Below, in pieces: positions 53,885 through 61,540 of a DNA stretch of 64,000 bases (the stretch's first letter is position 1; the number at the start of each line of letters is the position of its first letter). The notes beneath the pieces were generated by a model. It did not search any database. It was not told the DNA's origin and was given only the letters and a program-made list of their open reading frames with translations. The stretch is from NCBI RefSeq assembly GCF_965223525.1, contig NZ_CBDCWX010000004.1, positions 434,001 through 498,000 of the forward strand, given 5' to 3'. Made by a program: the position numbers and the translations under genes. The DNA is from Leptofilum sp965223525. GTDB taxonomy: Bacteria > Chloroflexota > Anaerolineae > Promineifilales > Promineifilaceae.

Positions 53885-53957
53885 GACGCGGATTAACCCC
53901 GATGAACGCGGATTTGAACCAGGTTTAAGCCGCGTTTTTCCGCGCTTGTCTGCGTCC
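53885..53957. repeat. GCGGATT-type inverted repeat
   Basis: In the 293-bp gap before the next plus-strand gene, GGACGCGGATTAACCCCGAT faces CGCGCTTGTCTGCGTCC, with an inner hairpin AACGCGGATTTGAACC / GGTTTAAGCCGCGTT. Related to 24647-24704. No promoter was recognised in the rest of the gap. Confidence 0.5.
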
Positions 53958-54042
53958 CAATTGTTTGACTTGCTCTTGATCATTACTGGACGTTTTCTTA
54001 ACGATTGCGGCTTAAAGTGTAGGCAATTCAGGATTCAGAACG

Positions 54043-54246
54043 ATGTCTAATTTTGAACCAATCTACCAATCTTATTTGCTGCGCTTATGGGTGGTTGATG
54101 AGAGTGGCAAACCAGTCCAACGCATCTCTTTGCAGTGTGTTAGCAACGGCCGTTGGCAAACGTTTGCCAATCTACAAGCCATGTGTGCCTTCTTGGAGGA
54201 ACAACTGCCAAATGAACAGACCCATAGGCGAAAGGAAGAAAAATGA
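54043..54246 (+). CDS. Small hypothetical protein (67 aa), coupled to a serine hydrolase gene
   Basis: The product starts MSNFEPIYQSYLLRLWVVDES and has a VQRISLQCVSNGRWQTFANLQAMCAFLEEQL pattern typical of short all-beta/alpha orphan proteins. It overlaps the downstream gene by ATGA, which supports translation. AGGA lies ten bases upstream. No family recognised; it contains one ACGGCCGT octamer read as NGR. Confidence 0.55.
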   Translation: MSNFEPIYQSYLLRLWVVDESGKPVQRISLQCVSNGRWQTFANLQAMCAFLEEQLPNEQTHRRKEEK

Positions 54247-55559
54247 TGAAGCACAAATTATTTGTTTGGATTTTGCTGCTGACTTGGATCACGGTAGCTT
54301 GCACACAAACTGAGAGTGCGACGGAAACTGCCGTTGCTCCTGAACCGGAAACCATTGCAGAAACAGAACCACCGCCACCGGAACCAACCCATACACCATT
54401 GCCAGAGCCATCGCCGACCATCAGGCCAACGGAAGAACCCGCGCCAGCAGATGAAAACGTCGAATTAGAAGCAGCACTCCAGGCAATTGTGGACAAGCAG
54501 GTGAATGAGCTTGGTTTTCCCAGCGTTGTGCTGCTCGTTGATGCGCCAGACTTGGGGCTGCAGTGGCAGGGTGCAGCCGGGATGGCTGATCCCACTAACG
54601 AAATCAACATGGTGCCAGAAGATCAATTTGCTTTGGCGAGTGTGACTAAAATGGTTACGGCCGTTGCCATCGTAAAGCTAGCTGAACAGGGCAGTGTGGA
54701 TATTGATGCTCCCATCGCCAATTACCTGCCAGAAGAGTTGATTGCTCAATTGCATGTTTACGAAGGCGAATCTTACGGCGACCAAATTACCGTCCGCCAA
54801 CTGCTGAACCAAACAACGGGCTTTGAGGGCTTTTCTGACAGTCGGGATTTGGACGGCAACGGTGTGCCAGACCTGAAGGAGCTAGTGATTGCTGAACCAG
54901 ACACGATGTGGGCAACCGAAGATGTTCTAGCGTACGCTCTTGAAGAGCCACCTCTGTTTCCCCCTGGAGCGGCCTGGGCATACAGCGACCTCAATTACCA
55001 ATTGCTGGGTCTCATCATCGAAAATGCTTCAGGGATGAGCCTGGCGGAAGTGTACCGACAACTAATTTTTGAGCCGCTGGGGATGTCGCAAACATATCTT
55101 GAGTTTCGGGAAGAGCCGGTGGGTGTGGCAGACGGCCGTTCCTTGTCACACCTTTACTTTGGCACAGAAGATTTAACCAACCATCAAAGCCGCTCGTATG
55201 ATTGGGGCGCAGGCGGCCTCGTTTCTACCGCTGGCGATCAGCTCAAATTTATGCGGGCTTTGGTTGAAGGCGACTTCATTAGCGATCCAAACCTTGCGGC
55301 CGAGATAATGAATTGGGTCGAAACTGGTTTCCCTGGCTGGGCTTACGGTTTTGGTATCTTTAACATTGCCCTGGATTCTGTAGATGCACCTGGTTTGGGC
55401 AATTTGCAAGGACATTCCGGGACGTGGAACAATTTTGCTTATTACATCCCAGAATTGAACATCGTGCTGGTGGGAACGCTCAACTCGTCAGAGCCAGCTT
55501 TTGGTCATCTGGGTTTGGTGATTGAAGTGCTTTATACAATACAGGCAATGAGTGGCTAG
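54243..55559 (+). CDS. Serine hydrolase (beta-lactamase/class C-like) lipoprotein
   Basis: A 438-aa exported protein. The signal peptide ends with a lipobox-like VACTQTE (Cys20), followed by a Pro/Glu/Thr linker (about 25-75). The serine hydrolase domain has the SxxK motif ALASVTKMVTAVAI, the YxN-type motif AYSDLNYQLLGLI, and the third motif region near LQGHSGTWNNFAYY. It belongs to the beta-lactamase/D-alanyl-D-alanine peptidase family; true beta-lactamase activity is not implied. A rho-independent terminator follows. Confidence 0.9.
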   Translation: MMKHKLFVWILLLTWITVACTQTESATETAVAPEPETIAETEPPPPEPTHTPLPEPSPTIRPTEEPAPADENVELEAALQAIVDKQVNELGFPSVVLLVDAPDLGLQWQGAAGMADPTNEINMVPEDQFALASVTKMVTAVAIVKLAEQGSVDIDAPIANYLPEELIAQLHVYEGESYGDQITVRQLLNQTTGFEGFSDSRDLDGNGVPDLKELVIAEPDTMWATEDVLAYALEEPPLFPPGAAWAYSDLNYQLLGLIIENASGMSLAEVYRQLIFEPLGMSQTYLEFREEPVGVADGRSLSHLYFGTEDLTNHQSRSYDWGAGGLVSTAGDQLKFMRALVEGDFISDPNLAAEIMNWVETGFPGWAYGFGIFNIALDSVDAPGLGNLQGHSGTWNNFAYYIPELNIVLVGTLNSSEPAFGHLGLVIEVLYTIQAMSG

Positions 55560-55608
55560 TATAGCCCGGCGGAAAGCCGCGTTGGTTACTATTGTCGAAC
55601 AACACTGG

Positions 55609-55650
55609 GCCAACTGTTCGCCTGTTGCGGGCAGTTGGCTTTTTGTTTTT
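55609..55650 (+). terminator. Rho-independent terminator of the serine hydrolase gene
   Basis: GCCAACTG (55609-55616) and CAGTTGGC (55632-55639) with a 15-nt loop, followed directly by TTTTTGTTTTT. Confidence 0.9.
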
Positions 55651-55671
55651 GAAGGCGCGGTTTACTATACT
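55643..55671 (+). promoter_or_regulatory. Promoter of the LysM lipoprotein gene, nearly leaderless
   Basis: TTGTTT (55643-55648) inside the terminator T tract, a 17-bp spacer and TATACT (55666-55671). The ATG is 12 bp after the -10 box and no Shine-Dalgarno is present. Confidence 0.55.
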
Positions 55672-55683
55672 CCCTGCCTTGTT

Positions 55684-56670
55684 ATGCGTAGGCTGATTTT
55701 ATTTTTTGCGATTGGGAGTTTGCTGCTAACGGGCTGTCGGCAAGGTGGGCAGGCTGCTGTGGCAACGGCCGTTCCCGTTGCTACCCCATCCCCTACGCCC
55801 CAAATTGGCGTTTCGTTTGCCACCCGCGCCGCACCAGCCGCTGCTGTTGTGCAAACCACGCCCACGCCGCTGCCCACTGCCACCGCTACGCCTTCCCCAA
55901 CGCCCATCATTTACCAGATTGCGTCAGGCGATACGCTGCTGGGGATTGCGATCCAGCGGGGCACGACGGTTGAGGAGATTTTGGCACTCAATCCGGGCAT
56001 TGTGCCAGAGAATTTGCAGATAGGGCAGCCAGTGGTGCTGCCACCGCCGCCCACCGTTAATCCGCTGCTGGCACCAGGCACGGCCGTTCCGCTGCAAATC
56101 ACCGTTAACAAAATTCATGCTTACCAAACCCCGGTGGGTAGCCTGTGGCTGCTGGGCGAGGTGACCAATGAGGGGGAAACGGCCGTCGAGAATATTCAGG
56201 TAGAGATTGGGCTGCTGGCTGCAGACGGCCGTTTGCTGGGCAGCGTTACGGCCTGGGTAGCCACCGCCATTATTCCGGCAGGGGAGCGCGGGCCGTTTGG
56301 CTTGCTCATCAACGAACCGCCTAGCGGCTTTGCACAGACGAATGTGGCCGTCATTGGTGGGCAGGCGGTGGTAGAGCTGGGAACTCGCACGCTGGATGTG
56401 GGTGTGGCAGATGTTCACTTGGATATCCATGACGAACGTGTGGGCTTAACCGGGCAACTGCAAAACAACGGGGAAACGGCCGTTACAAACGTGCAGCTAA
56501 CCGCCACTTTTTACGATGCCCAGGGGAACGTGACAGGCTTTCAGCAGCAGGTTATGGTAGATGCGTTGGGGGTTGGGGAGGAACGGCCGTTTTCACTAGA
56601 AGCCGCCCCGCCCGGCGGTGCCACTGTCGCCTACACCCTCCACACCGAAGCCCAAATTTTAAACAATTAG
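55684..56670 (+). CDS. LysM-domain lipoprotein with FxLYD-like repeats
   Basis: A 328-aa lipoprotein: signal MRRLILFFAIGSLLLTGCRQ with Cys18. A Thr/Pro linker (about 20-75) leads to a LysM domain (about 77-120: YQIASGDTLLGIAIQRGTTVEEILALNPGI). Two beta domains follow (about 140-230 and 240-328), with GEVTNEGETAVENIQVEIGLLAADGRLLGSV and GQLQNNGETAVTNVQLTATFYDAQGNV, typical FxLYD repeats. It likely binds peptidoglycan. The frame extends upstream to 55552, but only the ATG at 55684 gives a signal peptide. Six ACGGCCGT copies lie within it. Confidence 0.88.
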   Translation: MRRLILFFAIGSLLLTGCRQGGQAAVATAVPVATPSPTPQIGVSFATRAAPAAAVVQTTPTPLPTATATPSPTPIIYQIASGDTLLGIAIQRGTTVEEILALNPGIVPENLQIGQPVVLPPPPTVNPLLAPGTAVPLQITVNKIHAYQTPVGSLWLLGEVTNEGETAVENIQVEIGLLAADGRLLGSVTAWVATAIIPAGERGPFGLLINEPPSGFAQTNVAVIGGQAVVELGTRTLDVGVADVHLDIHDERVGLTGQLQNNGETAVTNVQLTATFYDAQGNVTGFQQQVMVDALGVGEERPFSLEAAPPGGATVAYTLHTEAQILNN

Positions 56671-56707
56671 CCATTTACAATTCACCATTAACGATTATTA
56701 TTCTGCC

Positions 56708-57412
56708 ATGTTTCGATACCATCTTATTCGTGCAGCGATGCACGCAACACGCACAATTTTGCTCACCCGCCTGGAAGTGGTAGGCCGAGAAAATATCCCT
56801 GCCGAAGGGCCGTACATCGTCACGCTCAACCACACCAGCGTTGCCGACACCCCGCTGTTGTTGCTGGGTTTTCCCCTGGTGGAGTGGGCTTTTTTCGCTG
56901 GGGAGAAGTGGCGCAGCCATCCAATTTATGGGCCGATTATGGCCTGGCTTGGGGCTATTTACATCAATCGAGGAGAGGTTGACCGCCGGGGATTGCGGGA
57001 CGCAATGGCGACAATTGAGCGCGGGGTGGTATTTGGTTTGGCACCTGAGGGCAGCCGCAGCAAAAATGGCCAAATGCAGGAGGCCAAAGTGGGCGCGGCT
57101 TATTTAGCCGATCGCGCCAACGTGCCAATACTGCCGGTGGGTTTTGAAAACAACGACCAGATTTTTGCCAATTTCAAGCGACTGCGCGCCACTCGGAGCA
57201 TCTTGCGAATTGGGGAGCCATACACTTTGCCAGAAATCGGCCGTCGGGCAAAAGGGCAAGATTTAGCGGCATACACTCATCTGATTATGGTGAAGGTTGC
57301 CGCACTGCTGCCGTCACGCTACTGGGGCATCTATGCCGATAGCCCAGCCTTGGCCGCGCTTCTGGCTGGTGATGATCCGTGGCCCGTGTGCCAAACGGCC
57401 GTCCAAGAATAA
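56708..57412 (+). CDS. plsC: 1-acyl-sn-glycerol-3-phosphate acyltransferase family protein
   Basis: A 234-aa acyltransferase. Catalytic motif I NHTSVADTP (NHxxxxD), motif III FGLAPEGSRSKNGQ (EGxRS) and motif IV VPILPVGFEN are present. It would acylate lysophosphatidate at sn-2 in phospholipid synthesis at the membrane. Start ATG has no strong Shine-Dalgarno. Convergent with the phosphoribosyltransferase gene. Confidence 0.86.
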   Translation: MFRYHLIRAAMHATRTILLTRLEVVGRENIPAEGPYIVTLNHTSVADTPLLLLGFPLVEWAFFAGEKWRSHPIYGPIMAWLGAIYINRGEVDRRGLRDAMATIERGVVFGLAPEGSRSKNGQMQEAKVGAAYLADRANVPILPVGFENNDQIFANFKRLRATRSILRIGEPYTLPEIGRRAKGQDLAAYTHLIMVKVAALLPSRYWGIYADSPALAALLAGDDPWPVCQTAVQE

Positions 57413-57465
57413 CTTTTAGCAAAACAAGAGGATATTGATTTTTACAGACAGGCTGATTGCTGAGA

Positions 57466-57969
57466 TCAGTTCCAGATGCCCAAAACCTCTGGCCCGCGGT
57501 CTAGTTCCCACGGGTAGATAACGTACGCATCGGTAACGGCCGCATAATACGTAGGCGTATAGCCCGGATACAGCGACGAGGCAGGCTTGTAGTGCAGTAC
57601 GCAGGTGTCGGGCGTGCCGCCCGCGGCATCAATGCGGTTAGCAACTGTGACGGTGTTGCGCCCTTTGGTCCATACGTCGTCTACAACCAAAATGCGCCGT
57701 CCGGCTAGCAGGCTGTCGGCTGGAAACTGAATGAATTCAGGAATGGCAAATTTTTCTTGCCCAGGGGTTTGCAGGCCAGGGAAATCGGCCGGGAACCGCA
57801 CAGAGGCGGTGAGAATGTAGGTGATGTTTAGCGCTTCGGCCAACATGCCACCCGGCACGATGCCGCCGCGCGTAATGATGAGCATAGAGTCATAGCGCCC
57901 TTGAATTTGGGGCACCAGATAATCAATTAGTTTGTCTACGTCGGACCACGTTAGAACCTCACGGCGCAT
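57466..57969 (-). CDS. Phosphoribosyltransferase family protein
   Basis: A 167-aa type I PRTase. The PRPP-binding loop ILVVDDVWTKGRNTVTVANRI and the upstream DSMLIITRGGIVPGGMLAEAL are characteristic, and resemble xanthine/hypoxanthine-guanine types. The purine specificity cannot be read. Downstream of the SHMT-GcvT fusion on the same strand, 216 bp away. Confidence 0.85.
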   Translation of the reverse strand: MRREVLTWSDVDKLIDYLVPQIQGRYDSMLIITRGGIVPGGMLAEALNITYILTASVRFPADFPGLQTPGQEKFAIPEFIQFPADSLLAGRRILVVDDVWTKGRNTVTVANRIDAAGGTPDTCVLHYKPASSLYPGYTPTYYAAVTDAYVIYPWELDRGPEVLGIWN

Positions 57970-58109
57970 GTGGGGACTCCTTAAGCGAATTTGGGCTTGG
58001 CAGCATAGACCTTCCCGATTCTACCCTTACCAATGACCCGCAATCCTACACCTTAGCCAGCGGCATGTCAACTGAATTTCGATTTTGCCGCAGTTTTCCG
58101 AAAGTCGAG

Positions 58110-58170
58110 ACCCAAAGGGTTTTTCAAACGTTACTTCGAAGAATTTTTAAGGTTACAAAACCCTTCGGGT
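58110..58170. repeat. Inverted repeat downstream of the SHMT-GcvT gene
   Basis: ACCCAAAGGGTTTT (58110-58123) and AAAACCCTTCGGGT (58157-58170) pair with one mismatch across a 33-nt loop. It could be a weak terminator of the minus-strand fusion gene, which ends at 58186. Confidence 0.5.
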
Positions 58171-58185
58171 ATTCTACTTAAACAA

Positions 58186-61100
58186 CTATTTCTTCTTGCG
58201 CGATGGGAAGCGAGACAGAACCGTTGCGCCATCAGGCATGGGTAGCCGCGCACCCGGTTTTATGCTCTCTGGCACCCGGATGGTGCGTTTTCCCCCACCG
58301 AGCTGGTAGATGGATACGGCCGTACCTTCCTTACTCATGCTCAACGGCAGCACTGCCTGCCCTAGCAAATACCCCTCACTGTCAATGGCACAACTGGTGA
58401 CGGTACCAACCACCTTGCCTCGCTTGTCTAGCACCGGGTCGCCGCCATCGGGACGACGCACGCCCTTCTCATCCATGCGGAAGCGCACCACAACCTGGTC
58501 GCGGCTCTCCTCACGGGCGATGAAGGCGGCGCGACCCACAAAGAACGGTTTCCACAGCTTGGCGTAGCTGCCAAAACCCGCGTCGCCCGGATTCAGGTTC
58601 ATTTCTCCAGCCAATTCGTGGCCGTAAAGCGGCAGACCTGCCTCGGTGCGGGTGCTGTCGCGGGCGGCGAGTCCGCACGGTTTTAGACCCAGCGGTTCAC
58701 CTACCTTCAGAAGGGCTGCCCACAAATCGGGGGCTTCATCGGGGTGGACAAATAGCTCGTAGGCAATGCGCTCGCCCGTGTAGCCCGTACGAGAGATGAT
58801 TAAATCGAAGCCGCCTACATTGCCTTGCGTCAGGCCAGCCCAGGGCAGGCTCTTGATCCGGTTTGCCAGCTCGGGGTCGTCGCACAGTGCCAGCAAAATC
58901 TCGGTGGCTTTTGGCCCTTGCAGCGGCATGTCCACGCGGCATTCGTCACCGTATTGCGGGTCACGCAGGTCGCGTAGCTGGATGGGATGCTGGATTTTGG
59001 CAAACGGCCGTTCCGCATCAATCATCACCTCGCCACTGTTCACCGCATTCAGCCAGGCCCAATCTTTGTCGTTGTTCGAGGCGTTGACCACCAGCATGAA
59101 CCGCTTGCTTGCCAGTCGGTAAACCAGCAGGTCGTCAATCACAGAGCCATCGGGCAGTAGCAGGTAAGTGTAGTGAGATTGCCCCACCTTTAATGCAGAA
59201 ACATCGTTGGTGAGCACCGTGTTGAGGAATTCAACGACGTCATCGCCCTGCGCGTCGAATACGCCCATGTGGGTGGCATCGAACAGGCCAGCGGCTTCGC
59301 GCACGGCCATATGTTCTTCCACCACGGAGGTTTTGTAGCGGACGGGCATTTCGTAGCCGCCAAACGGCACCATGCGCCCACCCAGCGCGACGTGGGAGTT
59401 GTAAAGGGGGGTGCGCTTCATGGGGGCATCTTCCGGCTCGATCCAGCTAAATTCAGGAAGCGCATCTTCTGCGCTAAAGGCACTGTTGCCAACAAAGAAC
59501 GGTTTGGTGTGGGAAACGGCCGTATCCACCTCAGTTGGCTCTGGCAGTTCTTCCTCTGGCTCGACGGCTTTCACCACCACAGCACCGGGCAATTTGGCAT
59601 ACAAATCACCAAAACCCACGTACCCATCCGACAAATCGGCCAGCCACTCTACGGTGCGAAGGGCTGTGGCCGCGTCGGCATAGCGCACCTGGTATTTGGT
59701 AGCGCTGATGCGTTTAATGGTGGCAGTTGCCTGAGCAATACCCAATTTTGACGGTTGTGTTTCCCCATCTTTCAATGCCAGCACATCGCTGGTATAGGCA
59801 TAGTTCATGAAGCTGGTTGCATCTTCACCGCGAATTTGGATGGTGTGGGAAACGACCGTTGACTCTGGCACATTTCTCAACTGGCGCACAATTTCGCGGG
59901 CGCGGCGCAAGGCCATAAAGTCCACTTTGGTACGTAGCTGCTGCTTACCACCCAAGCCCGTGTAAATAAACGGTTGGCAACCATTCAGCGCTGTGGCAAT
60001 CGCTTCTGCCAGTAAATCTACTTCTGCATTGCCAAAGCCTAGCTGGCTAATCCAGACGGTGCCCAGGCGTAAGCCCGTGGGGTTCAATGCGCCCACATCG
60101 CCGGGAATAGTGTTGCGGTTTAGCACAATGCCTACCACATCCAGCACTCGCGCGGCCATGTCACCAGACAAATGCACGCCGTTATGCGTCACGCTTTTGG
60201 TATCTACCAACAGCAAATGATTGTCGGATCCGCCGCCCACAATGCGTAAACCATGCTCCGCTAGTTTGTCTGCCAACCGGCTGGCGTTGTCCACAATGCG
60301 CTGCTGCAGGGCACGGAATTGGTCGGTGTTAGCCAGCTTGAGGGCAACGGCCAGCGCTGCCATTGTGTTGAGGTGGGGGCCACCCTGTTCGCCAGGAAAA
60401 ACAGCCCGGTCAATCTTGCGGAACAGATCACGGCGATGGGTCATGATCATCGCGCCACGCGGCCCACAGAGGCTTTTGTGGGTGGTAGTAGAAACCACAT
60501 CGGCAATGCCAATGGGGCTGGGGTGTACGCCCGAGGCTACCAGGCCGGAGATGTGGGCAATGTCGGCCATCAGGTAGGCACCTACTTTATCGGCAATGGC
60601 CCGGAAGCGTTGCCAATCTATGATGCGCGGGTAGGCGGAGAAGCCTGCCACGATGATTTGTGGCTGGGCTTCGATGGCGCGTCGCTCGATGTCGTCGTAA
60701 TCGAGCAGCTCGGTTTGTTCATCTACAAAGTAGGCCACGCCGTTGTAATGTTTGCCAGAGCGATTGATGCGGGTTCCGTGCGACAAATGCCCGCCGTCGT
60801 TCAGGTTTAGGCCAAAAATGGTGTCGCCTGGCTTTAGCAGTGCGCTATAAACCGCACTGTTGGCGGGTGCACCGCTGAGCGGCTGTACATTAACATAAAG
60901 CTGGTCAGCGATGATGCCGTTGGCGGCAAATAGTTCGGCAGCCCGGCGGCGGGTGAGGGCTTCTAGCATGTCGGCGTACTCTACCCCTTTGTAGTAGCGG
61001 GGGTCAGAGTAGCGTCGGTAGTGAGCCAGCTCCATATCCATATCGAAGATTTCTGCTTCGGTTTGACGGCGGCTACCTTCTCGAGGGTAGCCTTCGGCGT

Positions 61101-61272
61101 AAATGTTGGCGAATTTGCCGCTCATGGCTTCGCGCACAGCTTCTGGCGAGGCACTTTCTGAGGCGATGAGAATGATGGTGCTGTCCTGGCGGTCGTCTTC
61201 GCGCTTTAATAGTTCAGAAAGGTTGGGGTCTAGTTCACTGAGGGAACCGTGAAATATGAAGTCGTCTGACAT
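58186..61272 (-). CDS. Fused serine hydroxymethyltransferase-aminomethyltransferase (GlyA-GcvT)
   Basis: A 1028-aa fusion. Residues about 1-465 are SHMT: SGAPANSAVYSALLKPGDTI, DGGHLSHG, MADIAHISGLVASG and STTTHKSLCGPRGAMI with the PLP Lys. Residues 618-1028 are GcvT: TPLYNSHVALGGRMVPFGGYEMPV, GLFDATHMGVFDAQG, ISRTGYTGERIAYELFV and PCGLAARDSTRTEAGLPLYGHEL. The middle (about 466-617) looks like remnants of another GcvT copy. Both enzymes use tetrahydrofolate and glycine, so one polypeptide may link 5,10-methylene-THF made from glycine and serine. No gcvH or gcvP is in the window. AGGAG precedes the ATG. Confidence 0.92.
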   Translation of the reverse strand: MSDDFIFHGSLSELDPNLSELLKREDDRQDSTIILIASESASPEAVREAMSGKFANIYAEGYPREGSRRQTEAEIFDMDMELAHYRRYSDPRYYKGVEYADMLEALTRRRAAELFAANGIIADQLYVNVQPLSGAPANSAVYSALLKPGDTIFGLNLNDGGHLSHGTRINRSGKHYNGVAYFVDEQTELLDYDDIERRAIEAQPQIIVAGFSAYPRIIDWQRFRAIADKVGAYLMADIAHISGLVASGVHPSPIGIADVVSTTTHKSLCGPRGAMIMTHRRDLFRKIDRAVFPGEQGGPHLNTMAALAVALKLANTDQFRALQQRIVDNASRLADKLAEHGLRIVGGGSDNHLLLVDTKSVTHNGVHLSGDMAARVLDVVGIVLNRNTIPGDVGALNPTGLRLGTVWISQLGFGNAEVDLLAEAIATALNGCQPFIYTGLGGKQQLRTKVDFMALRRAREIVRQLRNVPESTVVSHTIQIRGEDATSFMNYAYTSDVLALKDGETQPSKLGIAQATATIKRISATKYQVRYADAATALRTVEWLADLSDGYVGFGDLYAKLPGAVVVKAVEPEEELPEPTEVDTAVSHTKPFFVGNSAFSAEDALPEFSWIEPEDAPMKRTPLYNSHVALGGRMVPFGGYEMPVRYKTSVVEEHMAVREAAGLFDATHMGVFDAQGDDVVEFLNTVLTNDVSALKVGQSHYTYLLLPDGSVIDDLLVYRLASKRFMLVVNASNNDKDWAWLNAVNSGEVMIDAERPFAKIQHPIQLRDLRDPQYGDECRVDMPLQGPKATEILLALCDDPELANRIKSLPWAGLTQGNVGGFDLIISRTGYTGERIAYELFVHPDEAPDLWAALLKVGEPLGLKPCGLAARDSTRTEAGLPLYGHELAGEMNLNPGDAGFGSYAKLWKPFFVGRAAFIAREESRDQVVVRFRMDEKGVRRPDGGDPVLDKRGKVVGTVTSCAIDSEGYLLGQAVLPLSMSKEGTAVSIYQLGGGKRTIRVPESIKPGARLPMPDGATVLSRFPSRKKK

Positions 61273-61429
61273 GAAACACTCCTGTAGAAGTTTGAAATGT
61301 GACGGTCAAAATTTGGGAAATTGTGAAGGGTCTATGGCGCATTCTGGGGTGGAACGGCCGTGTTTATCTCGTTGCCCCCAATTTTAACAGGATTTACTGT
61401 GTCTGCTACCAATTCGACGAAACGCTATG

Positions 61430-61493
61430 AAGTGCCAGTCACGGGATTAAGTGTTTTCATGATGCGAGATCGTTCATCCCGTGACTGGCACTT
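61430..61493. repeat. Dispersed palindromic repeat, copy 3
   Basis: Perfect 18-bp arms AAGTGCCAGTCACGGGAT (61430-61447) and ATCCCGTGACTGGCACTT (61476-61493), 28-nt loop. The shared core is GTGACTGGCAC; here it faces the opposite way from copies 1 and 2. Confidence 0.8.
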
Positions 61494-61516
61494 GCTAGAA
61501 ATTTATTCTCTTTCCT

Positions 61517-61534
61517 CTCTGTGCGCTCTGTGGC
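61517..61534. repeat. Short dispersed repeat (CTCTGTGnnCTCTGTGGC family)
   Basis: CTCTGTGCGCTCTGTGGC, 7 bp before the end of the MscS gene. Same family as 13732, 43907 and 46194. Confidence 0.55.
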
Positions 61535-61540
61535 AAAAAA

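Noticed and set aside
54243..55559. Antibiotic-resistance beta-lactamase
   Set aside because: The serine hydrolase motifs are present, but the family includes peptidases and esterases and nothing here points to antibiotic hydrolysis.
61273..61429. Glycine riboswitch upstream of the SHMT-GcvT gene
   Set aside because: I looked for tandem glycine aptamer cores and found none; only a plain leader with AGGAG is visible.
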